Assembly (NCBI GenBank): GCA_037190845.1
Contig: JBBCJI010000005.1
Location: 248,001-312,000 of the forward strand
Length of the DNA: 64,000 nucleotides
From: JBEBVQ01 sp037190845
Lineage (GTDB): Bacteria; Bacteroidota; Bacteroidia; Chitinophagales; Chitinophagaceae
Reading direction: 5' to 3'
The notes below the pieces were generated by a model. It was not told where the DNA came from, made no database searches, and saw only the letters and a list, made by a program, of their open reading frames with translations. The translations under genes were made by a program, and so were the position numbers. Below, one piece after another: positions 1 through 8,443 of this stretch. The number at the start of each line of letters is the position of its first letter. Position 1 is the first letter of the stretch.

Positions 1-205
1 TGTCGACGCGGGGCAGTGCGGCCGATCTTGTTTCCACAATTTTCTCGGCCACCTGGTCAATATCTATTCTGGCCTGCCGGACGACCTGACTGTTTTTCAG
101 TGCATAATGCAAGGCATCCTGCAGGGTAACCGGTGTTTGTGCACTCAACTGCCCGGCCATAAGCACGGAAAATACAAGCGGGACCATTTTTTTAAACTGC
201 ATCAT
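1..205 (-). CDS. TolC-family outer membrane efflux protein, N-terminal part
   Basis: The reading frame runs off the left edge of the window; 68 residues are visible. It starts with two adjacent ATGs (205, 202), then a signal peptide (Lys-Lys, hydrophobic core, cleavage after LSAQ). The mature start, VTLQDALHYALKNSQVV, is the usual beginning of the TolC/OEP helical repeat (a linker, then 'ALxxALxNN'-like text). TolC proteins form the outer-membrane exit duct of tripartite efflux or type I secretion systems. The partners (membrane fusion protein and pump) would have to lie left of the window. A weak -7-like box (CACTTTTG read on the minus strand) lies at 228-235. Family is likely, substrate unknown. 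Confidence 0.75.
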   Translation of the reverse strand, partial: MMQFKKMVPLVFSVLMAGQLSAQTPVTLQDALHYALKNSQVVRQARIDIDQVAEKIVETRSAALPRVD

Positions 206-331
206 TTCCTGTTTAAATTTGATACAGCAAAAGTGCCGGTGTTATAGTCCTTATAATAGCAGCTTATCCCTCAAACGGACAAATAAAGGGGCGAACGGGA
301 AGCCGTCCTGTATGTAATGATTTACAGTGTC

Positions 332-406
332 GTCATCCCGACGAAGGAGAAATCTCACATAATGCCTGCTTGTGTTACGTGGGATCCCTCCGTTTTTGCC
401 AATGAC
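332..406. repeat. GTCATCC-type imperfect palindrome
   Basis: The left arm begins GTCATCCCGACGAAGGAG and continues to ATCTCAC. The right arm, GTGGGATCCCTCCG to AATGAC, is its imperfect reverse complement, with a ~20-nt centre. The same layout recurs at 4523-4590 and 35880-35970. All copies are intergenic. Confidence 0.6.
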
Positions 407-409
407 ACA

Positions 410-585
410 TGTTTTAAGTACTTTGAATGATATGGAGTTTTAAATAGCCTGTAAGCACTATGTCATCCCGACGAAGGAGGGATGACACCGTTGTGATTCA
501 TACCATAGCACCAACTGAGCATGGAGCAAATCTTGTCATTATCGGATGACTGCGTCGCGGGCGAATTGGGGTTCGGGATGACATG
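410..585 (+). repeat. ~180-bp dispersed repeat, copy 1
   Basis: It begins TGTTTTAAGTACTTTGAAT and ends with GCGAATTGGGGTTCGGGATG then ACATGG. A diverged copy in the same orientation sits at 4304-4490, with matching blocks at both ends and in the middle (CACTAT.ATGTCATCC). The two copies bracket alaS-truB. Confidence 0.6.
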
Positions 586-687
586 GCTTATGGATGATTC
601 AAAACTGTCTGCTATTCACAGAGTATAAAACATATGCCATTGGCGCGAAGGAGATGCCGCTCTTTGTAATTGATATCCATCGTTTTG

Positions 688-790
688 TGTCATATTTTCT
701 TCGTCAGCATGACAAACGTTTGTTCACCGTATGATGTACAAAATGTTAACAGATAGTATTGGGTTTGTTTTCTCGGACAACAGTAATATG
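688..790 (+). repeat. ~105-bp dispersed repeat, copy 1
   Basis: It shares CTTCGTCAGCATGACAAA, GATGTACAA, GTTA and CGGACAACAGT in the same order and spacing with 31037-31145. The copy lies just upstream of the alaS promoter. Confidence 0.5.
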
Positions 791-839
791 AATTCATTAT
801 AGTCAGATGCTTAAATTTTCAAATTGAACAATTCGGGCG

Positions 840-847
840 TACTTTTG
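840..847 (+). promoter_or_regulatory. Bacteroidota -7 box for alaS (TACTTTTG)
   Basis: It matches the TAnnTTTG consensus of the primary sigma factor in this phylum and lies 28 nt before the alaS ATG. No good -33 TTTG was found at the usual 19-21 nt spacing. Confidence 0.5.
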
Positions 848-875
848 CAGCCTTAATTCAGCTTCAGATATACTT

Positions 876-3500
876 ATGCTTTCCGCTAACGAAATACGCA
901 GCCGTTTCCTTGATTTCTTCCGGGAGAAAGGCCATCATATTGTTCCCTCAGCGCCTGTGGTGGTGAAGAATGACCCTACACTGCTTTTTACCAATGCGGG
1001 GATGAACCAGTTTAAAGATTATTTTCTCGGTAATAAAACACCGGATTATCCACGTGTGGCGGATACTCAGAAATGCCTGCGGGTCAGTGGTAAACACAAT
1101 GATCTTGAAGAGGTGGGGGTAGATACTTATCACCACACGATGTTCGAAATGTTGGGTAACTGGAGTTTCGGAGATTATTTTAAAACCGACGCAATCGCCT
1201 GGAGCTGGGAATTGCTTACGGATGTATATGGTATTCCGAAAGACCGTTTGTACGTAACTTATTTTGGAGGTGATGAAGCGGAGCAATTACCGGCAGATGA
1301 TGAAACGCTGGAGCTCTGGAGAAAATATGTACATGAAGACCGGATCCTGCCGGGAAATAAAAAGGACAATTTCTGGGAGATGGGGGATACTGGTCCGTGT
1401 GGCCCGTGTTCTGAAATACACGTTGACTGCCGTAGTGAAGTAGATCGCAACACAGTGGATGGTAAAACGCTTGTGAATGCCGATCATCCGCAGGTGATTG
1501 AGATATGGAATAATGTATTCATGCAGTTTAACCGTTTGAAAGATGGTACGCTGCAGCCGTTGCCGGCAAAACATGTTGATACCGGGATGGGATTGGAGCG
1601 TCTGGTACGGGTATTGCAGGGAAAACAAAGCAACTATGATACGGATCTGTTTACAGGAACGATCGCTGAAACGGAAAAGATCAGTGGCAAAAAATATGAT
1701 TACAGTGATACAAAAGAAGCGATTGCCTTTCGCGTAATTGCCGATCATATCCGTGCTATTTCTTTTACGATTGCCGATGGTCAGTTGCCTTCCAATACAG
1801 GCGCGGGTTATGTAATCCGTCGGATCCTGCGTCGTGCGGTTCGTTATTACTATTCCTATCTTGATTATAAACAACCTCTGATGCACCAGCTTTTACCGGC
1901 GCTGGCCAAACAGTTTGAAGGAGTATTCCCAGAGCTGAAGCAACAGGTTGAATTTGTAGCCCGCGTGATACGTGAAGAAGAAGAAGCTTTTCTGCGTACG
2001 CTGGATAAAGGTCTGAAGAAGATAGACGAGGTCATTCTGCGTGCCGAAAAAGGTGGGTTGGTCGGAGGTAAAGATGCATTTGAATTGTACGATACATTCG
2101 GGTTCCCGGTGGATCTTACGCGACTGATTGCTGAAGAAAATGGTGTGTCTGTTGATGAGGTTGGTTTTGAAGCGGAAATGTTACAGCAGAAGAATCGCAG
2201 CCGGGCAGCCACTGCAATAGATACGGAAGACTGGATTGTGGTGAACGATGTGTCTGAAACTGCTTTTGTAGGTTATCAGGATTTTCTGATAGAAACGAAA
2301 GTCGTCAAGTACAGAAAGGTAAAAACAAAAGGAAAGGAACAGTTCCAGGTTGTCCTTGAAACTACGCCGTTTTATGCCGAAAGTGGTGGACAGGTTGGCG
2401 ACACTGGTGTTTTGGTATTTGACGGAGAAGAGGTTGTGGTAACCGATACGAAAAAGGAAAACGATCTGATCATTCAATTTATCAACGGTCTGCCCGCCAA
2501 TATACATGCGCCGGTGACTGCTAAAGTGAATGTGGAAAAGCGTTTTGAAACCACGTACAATCACTCTGCCACGCATCTGATGCATGCTGCATTGCGGCAG
2601 GTGTTAGGTACGCATGTGGCGCAGAAGGGATCACTGGTAAATCCGGAATTGCTCCGGTTTGATTTCTCTCATTTCAGTAAAATGACGGAGGAAGAGATTC
2701 GTCAGGTCGAGTGGATTGTTAATACGAAAATACGGGAGAATATACCGGTAGTGATTCGCGAGATGTCTAAAGATGAGGCGATGCAACTGGGTGCTACGGC
2801 ATTGTTTGGTGAGAAGTACGGTGATGTTGTCCGGGTAGTGACGATTGATCCCGAATTCTCTGTAGAGTTGTGCGGTGGTACGCATGTGGGAAATACGGGC
2901 ATGATCGGCGTATTTACAATTGTGTCTGAAGCTGCGGTGGCGGCAGGAGTGAGAAGGGTAGAGGCCTTGACGGGGCCGGCGGCTATCAGGTATTTTGCTG
3001 ACCGGGTAAGCCAGCATAAAGGAATCGCTGAGTTGCTGAAGACCAATGATCCTTTGAAAACGGTTGCCAAGCTGATCGAAGATAAAGCGGCTCTGGAGAA
3101 GAAGCTGGAAATGATGGAAGCGAGGGGATTAAGGGGTATAGCGAAAGAGATTGCAGTGACAGCGGAGCATGTCGGACAGGTGAATTTTGTAGGTCAGAAG
3201 GTTGAGGTGCAATCTGCTGATGCACTTAAAAAACTTTGTTTTGAATTGAAGGGACTACTGACTGATTATGTAGTAACGCTTGTAGCTGCTGTTGATGGTA
3301 AAGCGCATGTGGCAGTGCTGATTGATGATGCTGTGGTAGCCACAAAAGATCTTGATGCCGGAAAGATCATTAAGCAACAGATTGCTCCGCTGATCAAAGG
3401 CGGTGGAGGAGGACAGAAAACGCTGGCTACGGCAGGCGGGCAGGACAGCAGCAGGCTGTCTGAAGTAATTGATGCTGTAAGGGAAATATTAATTGGCTAA
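876..3500 (+). CDS. alaS: Alanine--tRNA ligase
   Basis: Charges tRNA-Ala with alanine in the cytoplasm and clears mischarged Ser/Gly-tRNA. The 874-residue length is normal for bacterial AlaRS. The class II catalytic core occupies about residues 1-440 (GDTGPCGPCSEIH, GAGYVIRRILRRAVR). The editing domain carries the HxxxH zinc motif at about residue 563 (HSATH) and the CGGTH motif at 666-670, followed by the C-terminal DHHA1-type domain rich in glycines (GGGGGQ). All expected catalytic and zinc residues seen are present. The ATG follows a good -7 box by 28 nt. truB follows after 11 nt, so the two are probably cotranscribed. Confidence 0.98.
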   Translation: MLSANEIRSRFLDFFREKGHHIVPSAPVVVKNDPTLLFTNAGMNQFKDYFLGNKTPDYPRVADTQKCLRVSGKHNDLEEVGVDTYHHTMFEMLGNWSFGDYFKTDAIAWSWELLTDVYGIPKDRLYVTYFGGDEAEQLPADDETLELWRKYVHEDRILPGNKKDNFWEMGDTGPCGPCSEIHVDCRSEVDRNTVDGKTLVNADHPQVIEIWNNVFMQFNRLKDGTLQPLPAKHVDTGMGLERLVRVLQGKQSNYDTDLFTGTIAETEKISGKKYDYSDTKEAIAFRVIADHIRAISFTIADGQLPSNTGAGYVIRRILRRAVRYYYSYLDYKQPLMHQLLPALAKQFEGVFPELKQQVEFVARVIREEEEAFLRTLDKGLKKIDEVILRAEKGGLVGGKDAFELYDTFGFPVDLTRLIAEENGVSVDEVGFEAEMLQQKNRSRAATAIDTEDWIVVNDVSETAFVGYQDFLIETKVVKYRKVKTKGKEQFQVVLETTPFYAESGGQVGDTGVLVFDGEEVVVTDTKKENDLIIQFINGLPANIHAPVTAKVNVEKRFETTYNHSATHLMHAALRQVLGTHVAQKGSLVNPELLRFDFSHFSKMTEEEIRQVEWIVNTKIRENIPVVIREMSKDEAMQLGATALFGEKYGDVVRVVTIDPEFSVELCGGTHVGNTGMIGVFTIVSEAAVAAGVRRVEALTGPAAIRYFADRVSQHKGIAELLKTNDPLKTVAKLIEDKAALEKKLEMMEARGLRGIAKEIAVTAEHVGQVNFVGQKVEVQSADALKKLCFELKGLLTDYVVTLVAAVDGKAHVAVLIDDAVVATKDLDAGKIIKQQIAPLIKGGGGGQKTLATAGGQDSSRLSEVIDAVREILIG

Positions 3501-3511
3501 ATAGCCCTCGG

Positions 3512-4222
3512 ATGATTATGAAACAACAACCAATGCCGGAGGCTTTACGTGAAGGCGGTGTTATACTGGTAGATAAACCTTATCGCTGGACATCATTTGA
3601 TGTGATCAATCGCCTGCGTCGTGTATTGAATGTGAAAATGGGACATGCAGGAACGCTTGACCCGCTGGCAACCGGTCTGCTCATTTGCTGTACCGGCTCC
3701 TGGACGAAAAAAATAACTGATTACCAGAAACAGGCTAAGGAATATACGGGTATTTTCCATCTTGGGGCAGTAACGCCTACGTATGATCTGGAAAGTGAAC
3801 CGGAACATCCCAAAGCATTCGAACATCTTACCGAACAGGAAATTATTGCAGCAACTGCTCCATTTACGGGGGAAATACTGCAAACTCCGCCTGCTCATTC
3901 AGCCATAAAAAAAGGTGGAAAAAGGGCTTATGAGATGGCGCGCAAAGGGGAAGATGTTGTGCTGACTCCGCGCCCGGTCACGATTGATGCGTTTGAAATT
4001 ATCGCTGTGCAGTTGCCTGAAGTCCATTTCCGTATTGCATGCAGTACGGGTACATACATTCGTTCGATGGCGCAGGATTTCGGTCAGGTGTTGGGCTGTG
4101 GCGCGTATCTCTCAGCATTGCGTCGTACGAAGATTGGTGCGTTTGATGTAGCAGATGCCCTGGCTCCGGAGCAATGGCTGGAGCATTGGAAACAGGAGCA
4201 GCCGGAAGAAAAGGAGTCTTAG
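3512..4222 (+). CDS. truB: tRNA pseudouridine(55) synthase TruB
   Basis: Converts U55 in the T-loop of tRNAs to pseudouridine. The 236 residues cover the full catalytic domain: the N-terminal GVILVDKP motif, then KMGHAGTLDPLATGLLI with the catalytic Asp at residue 50, and the conserved CSTGTYIRSMAQDFG strand near residue 180. The C-terminal PUA domain of longer family members is absent or reduced, as is common in this phylum. The start could be 3512 or the in-frame ATG at 3518. The gene sits 11 nt after alaS, giving a two-gene translation operon. Confidence 0.96.
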   Translation: MIMKQQPMPEALREGGVILVDKPYRWTSFDVINRLRRVLNVKMGHAGTLDPLATGLLICCTGSWTKKITDYQKQAKEYTGIFHLGAVTPTYDLESEPEHPKAFEHLTEQEIIAATAPFTGEILQTPPAHSAIKKGGKRAYEMARKGEDVVLTPRPVTIDAFEIIAVQLPEVHFRIACSTGTYIRSMAQDFGQVLGCGAYLSALRRTKIGAFDVADALAPEQWLEHWKQEQPEEKES

Positions 4223-4303
4223 AGATAATAACGGATTCTATAAATGAGCGCTCCGTATTGTGTGGAATCCTTCATTTCGTTACACTCCATTCCCAGTGCT
4301 ATA

Positions 4304-4490
4304 TGTTTTAAGTGCTGTGAATCTCAAGTAGTTTTAAGGACTTATCACTATCATGTCATCCCTCCTTCGTCGAAATGACACTGTTGTAGAGGATGCATCT
4401 CGCCGAAATCGTAGTGACAGATAAAACAGTTGCTTTGTCATTTCCTGATGATTGCGCCGCCAGCGAATTGGAATTCTGGATGACATCGTG
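4304..4490 (+). repeat. ~180-bp dispersed repeat, copy 2
   Basis: Diverged copy of 410-585, beginning TGTTTTAAGTGCTGTGAAT and ending GCGAATTGGAATTCTGGATG. It is in the same orientation and placed after truB. The inter-gene stretch 4223-4616 is otherwise filled by palindrome arms; no gene was seen. Confidence 0.6.
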
Positions 4491-4522
4491 GTCAGGTTAA
4501 AGCACATGCATCAAATAATGGT

Positions 4523-4590
4523 GTCATTCAGAGCGAAACGCAGTGGAGCGAAGAATCTCACAGGATGAATGCCCGGCACTTTGTGAGATC
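4523..4590. repeat. GTCATTC-type palindrome after plsC-like gene
   Basis: It reads GTCATTCAGAGCGAAACG, then CGAAGAATCTCAC, a short centre and GTGAGATC. It lies between the convergent truB and plsC-like genes, where it could also fold as a transcript-end hairpin. Confidence 0.45.
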
Positions 4591-4616
4591 GTTTTACCAG
4601 AAGGTATAATTGGTCA

Positions 4617-5357
4617 TCAATGGCTTCCTTTCAACCGGATCAGTTCTTTTTCCATAACCCGGTATACTTTTTCTTTCAATGCCGGGAGGTCATTCAAGGT
4701 AAGGCCGTCTACGGGTATCGGGTCGAGATAAACGGCTCTGTTACGTCCCGGAGACGTTTTCCACCATGCGGAGTAGTGCCATCTTTTTTCCGTATCCGGC
4801 AATAATACCGGTAATATCGGGGTTTGTGCATTGATCGCCAGCCGGAAGGCTCCGTCATAGAAGCTTTTCAATGGAGCTCCGGTTTCGTTAAATGTACCTT
4901 CCGGGAAAATGACAATGTCTGCTTCATTGCGTACGGTGCGGTACATGAGCCGCATGCTTTTCGCGCGGCTATGCTGATTACTTCTGTCTACCAGTAATGT
5001 TATCTGTTTGTAGATAAAGCCCATCAACGGAATGTGTGCCATTTCTTTTTTCCCGAGTGGGCGGAAGTAATTTCTTAATGCGGGGAAAATCATAATGGCA
5101 TCCAGATAAGAGATATGGTTCAGTACGACCACATATCTTCCGGGAGGCGGCTTGGGGCCTTTCCTGCGTAAAGGCATTCCTGATACCCAAAGCCAGCCCA
5201 TTGCCCAGTAGTGAATAATGTACCAGATCATTTTCCGGCTTTGGGCATTATTCATCAGGCCGATCAGCACAAAAAAAGGAAATGCAACCAATACGCTTGC
5301 TGTAAAGGTCAGCAGCATATAGGTTGCATGTATGATGTGCAGTATCCGGCGCAGCAT
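4617..5357 (-). CDS. 1-acyl-sn-glycerol-3-phosphate acyltransferase (PlsC family)
   Basis: Probably acylates lysophosphatidic acid to phosphatidic acid at the inner membrane. The 246 residues start with a hydrophobic anchor (about residues 10-35). The family boxes follow in order: NHISYLD (HX4D catalytic motif, about residue 80), a basic stretch FRPLGKKEMAHIP, FPEGTFNETG (the EGT box, with Phe where Arg is most common) and a final PVLLP block. It follows a small membrane protein by 8 nt and an LTA-synthase-like sulfatase further up, so it looks like the last gene of an envelope operon. The PlsC fold is clear; other acyl acceptors (ornithine or glycine lipids) are possible. Confidence 0.88.
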   Translation of the reverse strand: MLRRILHIIHATYMLLTFTASVLVAFPFFVLIGLMNNAQSRKMIWYIIHYWAMGWLWVSGMPLRRKGPKPPPGRYVVVLNHISYLDAIMIFPALRNYFRPLGKKEMAHIPLMGFIYKQITLLVDRSNQHSRAKSMRLMYRTVRNEADIVIFPEGTFNETGAPLKSFYDGAFRLAINAQTPILPVLLPDTEKRWHYSAWWKTSPGRNRAVYLDPIPVDGLTLNDLPALKEKVYRVMEKELIRLKGSH

Positions 5358-5365
5358 ATTGTTTT

Positions 5366-5824
5366 TTACATGCCCGGGAACCAGCCGCGGCTCACTGCCT
5401 CACGGAACGGCCACGGGATCATGGCAAGCACGATGATCAGTGATAGCAGTGAATACCAAAAAAGGCGTTTGAATTTTGTGCTGTCGGCAATGTTCTTCTT
5501 GACCGCAGAATAGCCGCGGTGTACGAGTATCAGGGCAATCAGCATGCCGACCAGATGTTCTACTGCAAAGAAGCGGTGATATTCGTTTTTCATGACACCA
5601 CCACTGGTAAGCACATTGTGCCATCCTTTCATGAAATAAAGCACCAACCCGATCAGCAATTGCACGTCAAAGCTGATCATATAAAACATGGCTGTTTTTC
5701 TGTCTCCGGCTGAGAATGGTTTGTTGCCGCTCATACCACCTAATGATTTTATTACAGTCAGCACCCCGAAAATAAGTACGACCCACCTCAGCAGGTTATG
5801 CAGGTGTAATAATCCGTTTTCCAT
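5366..5824 (-). CDS. Small four-helix membrane protein, function unknown
   Basis: About 152 residues starting MENGLLHLHNLLRW. Four hydrophobic segments are visible (about residues 10-27, 45-65, 82-105 and 120-140), with conserved-looking histidines at LHNLLRW, HRFFAVEH and HRGYSA. I recognise no named family; the His-bearing helices recall small cytochrome-like or DUF membrane proteins common in Bacteroidota. The frame is open to an upstream ATG at 5884, but that would overlap the preceding sulfatase. The ATG at 5824 leaves a 49-nt gap and puts a helix at the N-terminus. It lies 8 nt before the acyltransferase gene. Confidence 0.7.
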   Translation of the reverse strand: MENGLLHLHNLLRWVVLIFGVLTVIKSLGGMSGNKPFSAGDRKTAMFYMISFDVQLLIGLVLYFMKGWHNVLTSGGVMKNEYHRFFAVEHLVGMLIALILVHRGYSAVKKNIADSTKFKRLFWYSLLSLIIVLAMIPWPFREAVSRGWFPGM

Positions 5825-5873
5825 AGCAAGTCTGTTTTTTGGATGGCTAAAGATACATTGCCATTGTGACATT

Positions 5874-7796
5874 TCAATCCGCAAACATTTTATTATGAAT
5901 AAGTGCGGAGTGGTATTCCTGGAGCAATGCCTGGAAATAAGGTGTTACATTTTGTGCTGCAACCTGCTTTGCTTCCGGCAACAAGTTATGATGGCATATG
6001 GTGTCGGCAGGGAAAGCATATAGTCCCGTTGGTATTGTTTCGTCTGTTTTTAGCAGAAAGCCGTTTCCCAGCCATTGGTAGCCATTGTTGTTGTAATTGA
6101 TGGCATAACGTTGCATGGCTTCACGGAAGATAGTATTCCCGAGTGCATAAAAAGGTTTTTCGTATCCGGTATAGTCGAGTACTGAGGGTAGAATGTCTAT
6201 CTGTTGGGTAATGCCATCGAAGTTGCCGCGTAATGTTGTATCATCCGGAGAAAAGTAAACTATGGGAATGGCATATCTGCCCATGTGATGCTGGTAATAT
6301 TCCTGGCCCGAGAGCGGCGAACAGTGGTCGGCAGTGATCACAAAAAGTGTATTCCGGAACCAGGGCATTTTTTCTGCTGTCTGAAAAAATCTGCGTAATG
6401 CCATATCTGTATAGGCGACAGCCTGATAAACCGGCAGACCTCCTGCGGGTAAGTCCTGGTATTGAGCCGGGATCTTATAAGGCGGATGAGAGGACAATGT
6501 AAGAACCGAAGCCAAAAAAGGCTGAGGCAGGGTATTGATGCGGTTGGCTGTGTATTGGAGAAATGGCTCATCCCAGATACCCCAGTTGCCGTCATAATCT
6601 TTTTCGTTGTTGTACTCTTTTCTTCCGAAGTAGTGATCGAATCCGGCACCGGCAGTATATACATCAAAGCTCATCGTGCCATTGGTGCCTCCGTGAAAGA
6701 AACCGGAAGTGTAACCTTTTTCGCGCAAAAGTCCGGGCAGCGCATTGATCCGGTTGGTGGCGTATATGCTTGTGATGATGCCTTCATCCATCAGGGCAGG
6801 TATGCCGCTGATGATCGCCGGAATCCCTTCTGAAGATCTCAAGGCGTTTGCGTAAGCCTGTGTGCAGACAAGTGAGTGATCCATCAGGCTGTCCAGAAAC
6901 GGGGTATAACTTTGCCCGGTTCCAAGACGTGTAAATTCTTTAGAAAAACTTTCCAGTATAATGATTACTACATTCTTGTCACGGAATGGTTGGCCGGAGA
7001 AGTTTTTTACAGGATTAATATACGAGCGTAATTGTTCTTCCGGAAAAAAAACAAGTGGTTCGAGCTGCCGGTTTTGCAGGGTATTGATGATGCTGAACGG
7101 CGTATTGAGTACGATGGGTGTGAATCTGCTTTCTGTTACCTGTAGTGCATTCCGCAGGTTGATTGGGACGTATTGCACACCGCCGCGTATTCCGGTAATC
7201 GTCAACCCTGCTGCGACAAGTAGTAATAACGTCTGCCATAATACCCTGCTCCATTTTTTTTGTGTATTGTTATTTATAGCTGCTAACGGTGTAGCCCTGC
7301 AAATTTTCCGGTTGAAATACACCAGCGTTCCTATAAACAATACTGCTGAAACCGGCACATACCAGTACTCAGTCAGAAAGCCCGGCAGCAATAGCCAGAA
7401 ATCTCCCTTGCGGCTTACCATATTCAATACATCCGCTGTAGACCGCTTGAAATTGTATGGAAAGTAAGCCCAATCACTGAGCTCAAACAGAAGGGCTATA
7501 CTATTGCTGATCACGAACAGGTAGCGAGTGGCATGGTCTCCTGTTCTTGTATATCGTACCGGCAGCAGCAGCAACAATATGTAGAGCGCATTTACAGCCA
7601 GTATGGCAGAGATGTCGAATCTTAATGCGTGGACACATAATTCCGTAAAGGCCGGAAATGTAAGCCCTTCAAAATAACTGCTGTTGACGATGGTGAACAG
7701 ACATCTGCTGATAAAATACAGTCCGCATAGCAATAGTAATTGCAGCAGCAGCCGTTTTAAAGGAAGCAGGGTTCTATTGATTATATCGGGCAGCAA
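5874..7796 (-). CDS. LTA synthase-like membrane sulfatase/phosphoglycerol transferase
   Basis: A 640-residue member of the alkaline phosphatase superfamily. About five N-terminal membrane helices (residues 10-190) are followed by a periplasmic catalytic domain. Visible landmarks: NVVIIILESFSKEF (first metal-binding strand with Glu), RSSEGIPAIISG (region of the nucleophile, here with Ser rather than the Thr of LtaS), GGTNGTMSFDVYTAGAGFD and FVITADHCSP (Asp-His metal ligands near residue 470). Relatives transfer phosphoglycerol or phosphoethanolamine to envelope glycans or lipids. The two genes after it (small membrane protein, PlsC-like) fit an envelope-lipid operon. Substrate cannot be read from sequence. 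Confidence 0.85.
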   Translation of the reverse strand: MLPDIINRTLLPLKRLLLQLLLLCGLYFISRCLFTIVNSSYFEGLTFPAFTELCVHALRFDISAILAVNALYILLLLLPVRYTRTGDHATRYLFVISNSIALLFELSDWAYFPYNFKRSTADVLNMVSRKGDFWLLLPGFLTEYWYVPVSAVLFIGTLVYFNRKICRATPLAAINNNTQKKWSRVLWQTLLLLVAAGLTITGIRGGVQYVPINLRNALQVTESRFTPIVLNTPFSIINTLQNRQLEPLVFFPEEQLRSYINPVKNFSGQPFRDKNVVIIILESFSKEFTRLGTGQSYTPFLDSLMDHSLVCTQAYANALRSSEGIPAIISGIPALMDEGIITSIYATNRINALPGLLREKGYTSGFFHGGTNGTMSFDVYTAGAGFDHYFGRKEYNNEKDYDGNWGIWDEPFLQYTANRINTLPQPFLASVLTLSSHPPYKIPAQYQDLPAGGLPVYQAVAYTDMALRRFFQTAEKMPWFRNTLFVITADHCSPLSGQEYYQHHMGRYAIPIVYFSPDDTTLRGNFDGITQQIDILPSVLDYTGYEKPFYALGNTIFREAMQRYAINYNNNGYQWLGNGFLLKTDETIPTGLYAFPADTICHHNLLPEAKQVAAQNVTPYFQALLQEYHSALIHNKMFAD

Positions 7797-7842
7797 ATTG
7801 AAATAAGATAAATTCAGTCAACGGAAGATTCTGCTTAAACAG

Positions 7843-8382
7843 TTACCAGTCCATTCTCTCCCGCAGTTTCCGTATTTGTTCGGTATGATGACGTCCGTGC
7901 CAGGCATACATGTCTGCCAGTTCCCACACGGGTACATAACGTTCCTGTTCGGGATGGTAAAAGCTGCGCTCCCAGTCCTCCGGATGCATGTTACGCAGCA
8001 ATTGCCCCCAGCGGCGGTGCAATGCATGCAGTAGTGTAATGGAGATATTTACCGGGACGGTTTCATAGTCTGGCAGCTCGGCCCACAACTTTTCATCGTA
8101 TGGTTTTATTACCGGACTGTCTTCTGTGAGTGCCAGCTTCAGACGGATAAAGGCATTCATATGGCTGTCGGCAAGATGATGGATCACTTGGTTGATGGTC
8201 CAGCCGCCGGGCCGGTAAGGGGTGTCTAATTGTGCCGCATCCAGGTTTTCAATGCAGATATCCAGCCAGGAGGGTAGGGCTTCGATGGTGACGATCCATT
8301 CATTTTGTAGTTCCGGGGCATAACGGTCCGGAGTTTCATAACGTCCGATGGGGTATTTCAACTGTTCATGACTGTCGTCCAT
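7843..8382 (-). CDS. DinB/YfiT-family putative metal-dependent transferase
   Basis: 179 residues with the DinB four-helix-bundle layout. The opening LKYPIGRYE is typical of the YfiT/bacillithiol-transferase branch. The likely metal-binding His residues are in IHHLADSHMNAF (about residue 70) and AWHGRHHTEQI (about residue 165). Relatives bind a divalent metal through three His and move thiol cofactors or act as hydrolases. The gene stands alone between the sulfatase operon and a lipoprotein gene. Fold assignment is firm; activity is inferred. Confidence 0.85.
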   Translation of the reverse strand: MDDSHEQLKYPIGRYETPDRYAPELQNEWIVTIEALPSWLDICIENLDAAQLDTPYRPGGWTINQVIHHLADSHMNAFIRLKLALTEDSPVIKPYDEKLWAELPDYETVPVNISITLLHALHRRWGQLLRNMHPEDWERSFYHPEQERYVPVWELADMYAWHGRHHTEQIRKLRERMDW

Positions 8383-8443
8383 GCAAGTGTATATTGGTAC
8401 AATAACAAAAATAGGATGTTTTATGATATAATGAAGTCGTCGG

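Larger units (their letters stand above)
206..839. other. Long intergenic region made mostly of dispersed repeats
   Basis: No convincing gene is present between the TolC-type gene and alaS. The stretch holds a GTCATCC-type palindrome (332-406), one copy of a ~180-bp repeat (410-585) and one copy of a ~105-bp repeat (688-790), all listed separately. The rest (206-331, 586-687) shows nothing I can name. Confidence 0.6.

Noticed and set aside
948..1286. Long minus-strand open frames inside alaS
   Set aside because: They lie entirely within a well conserved coding gene and their translations show no family features; antisense shadows.
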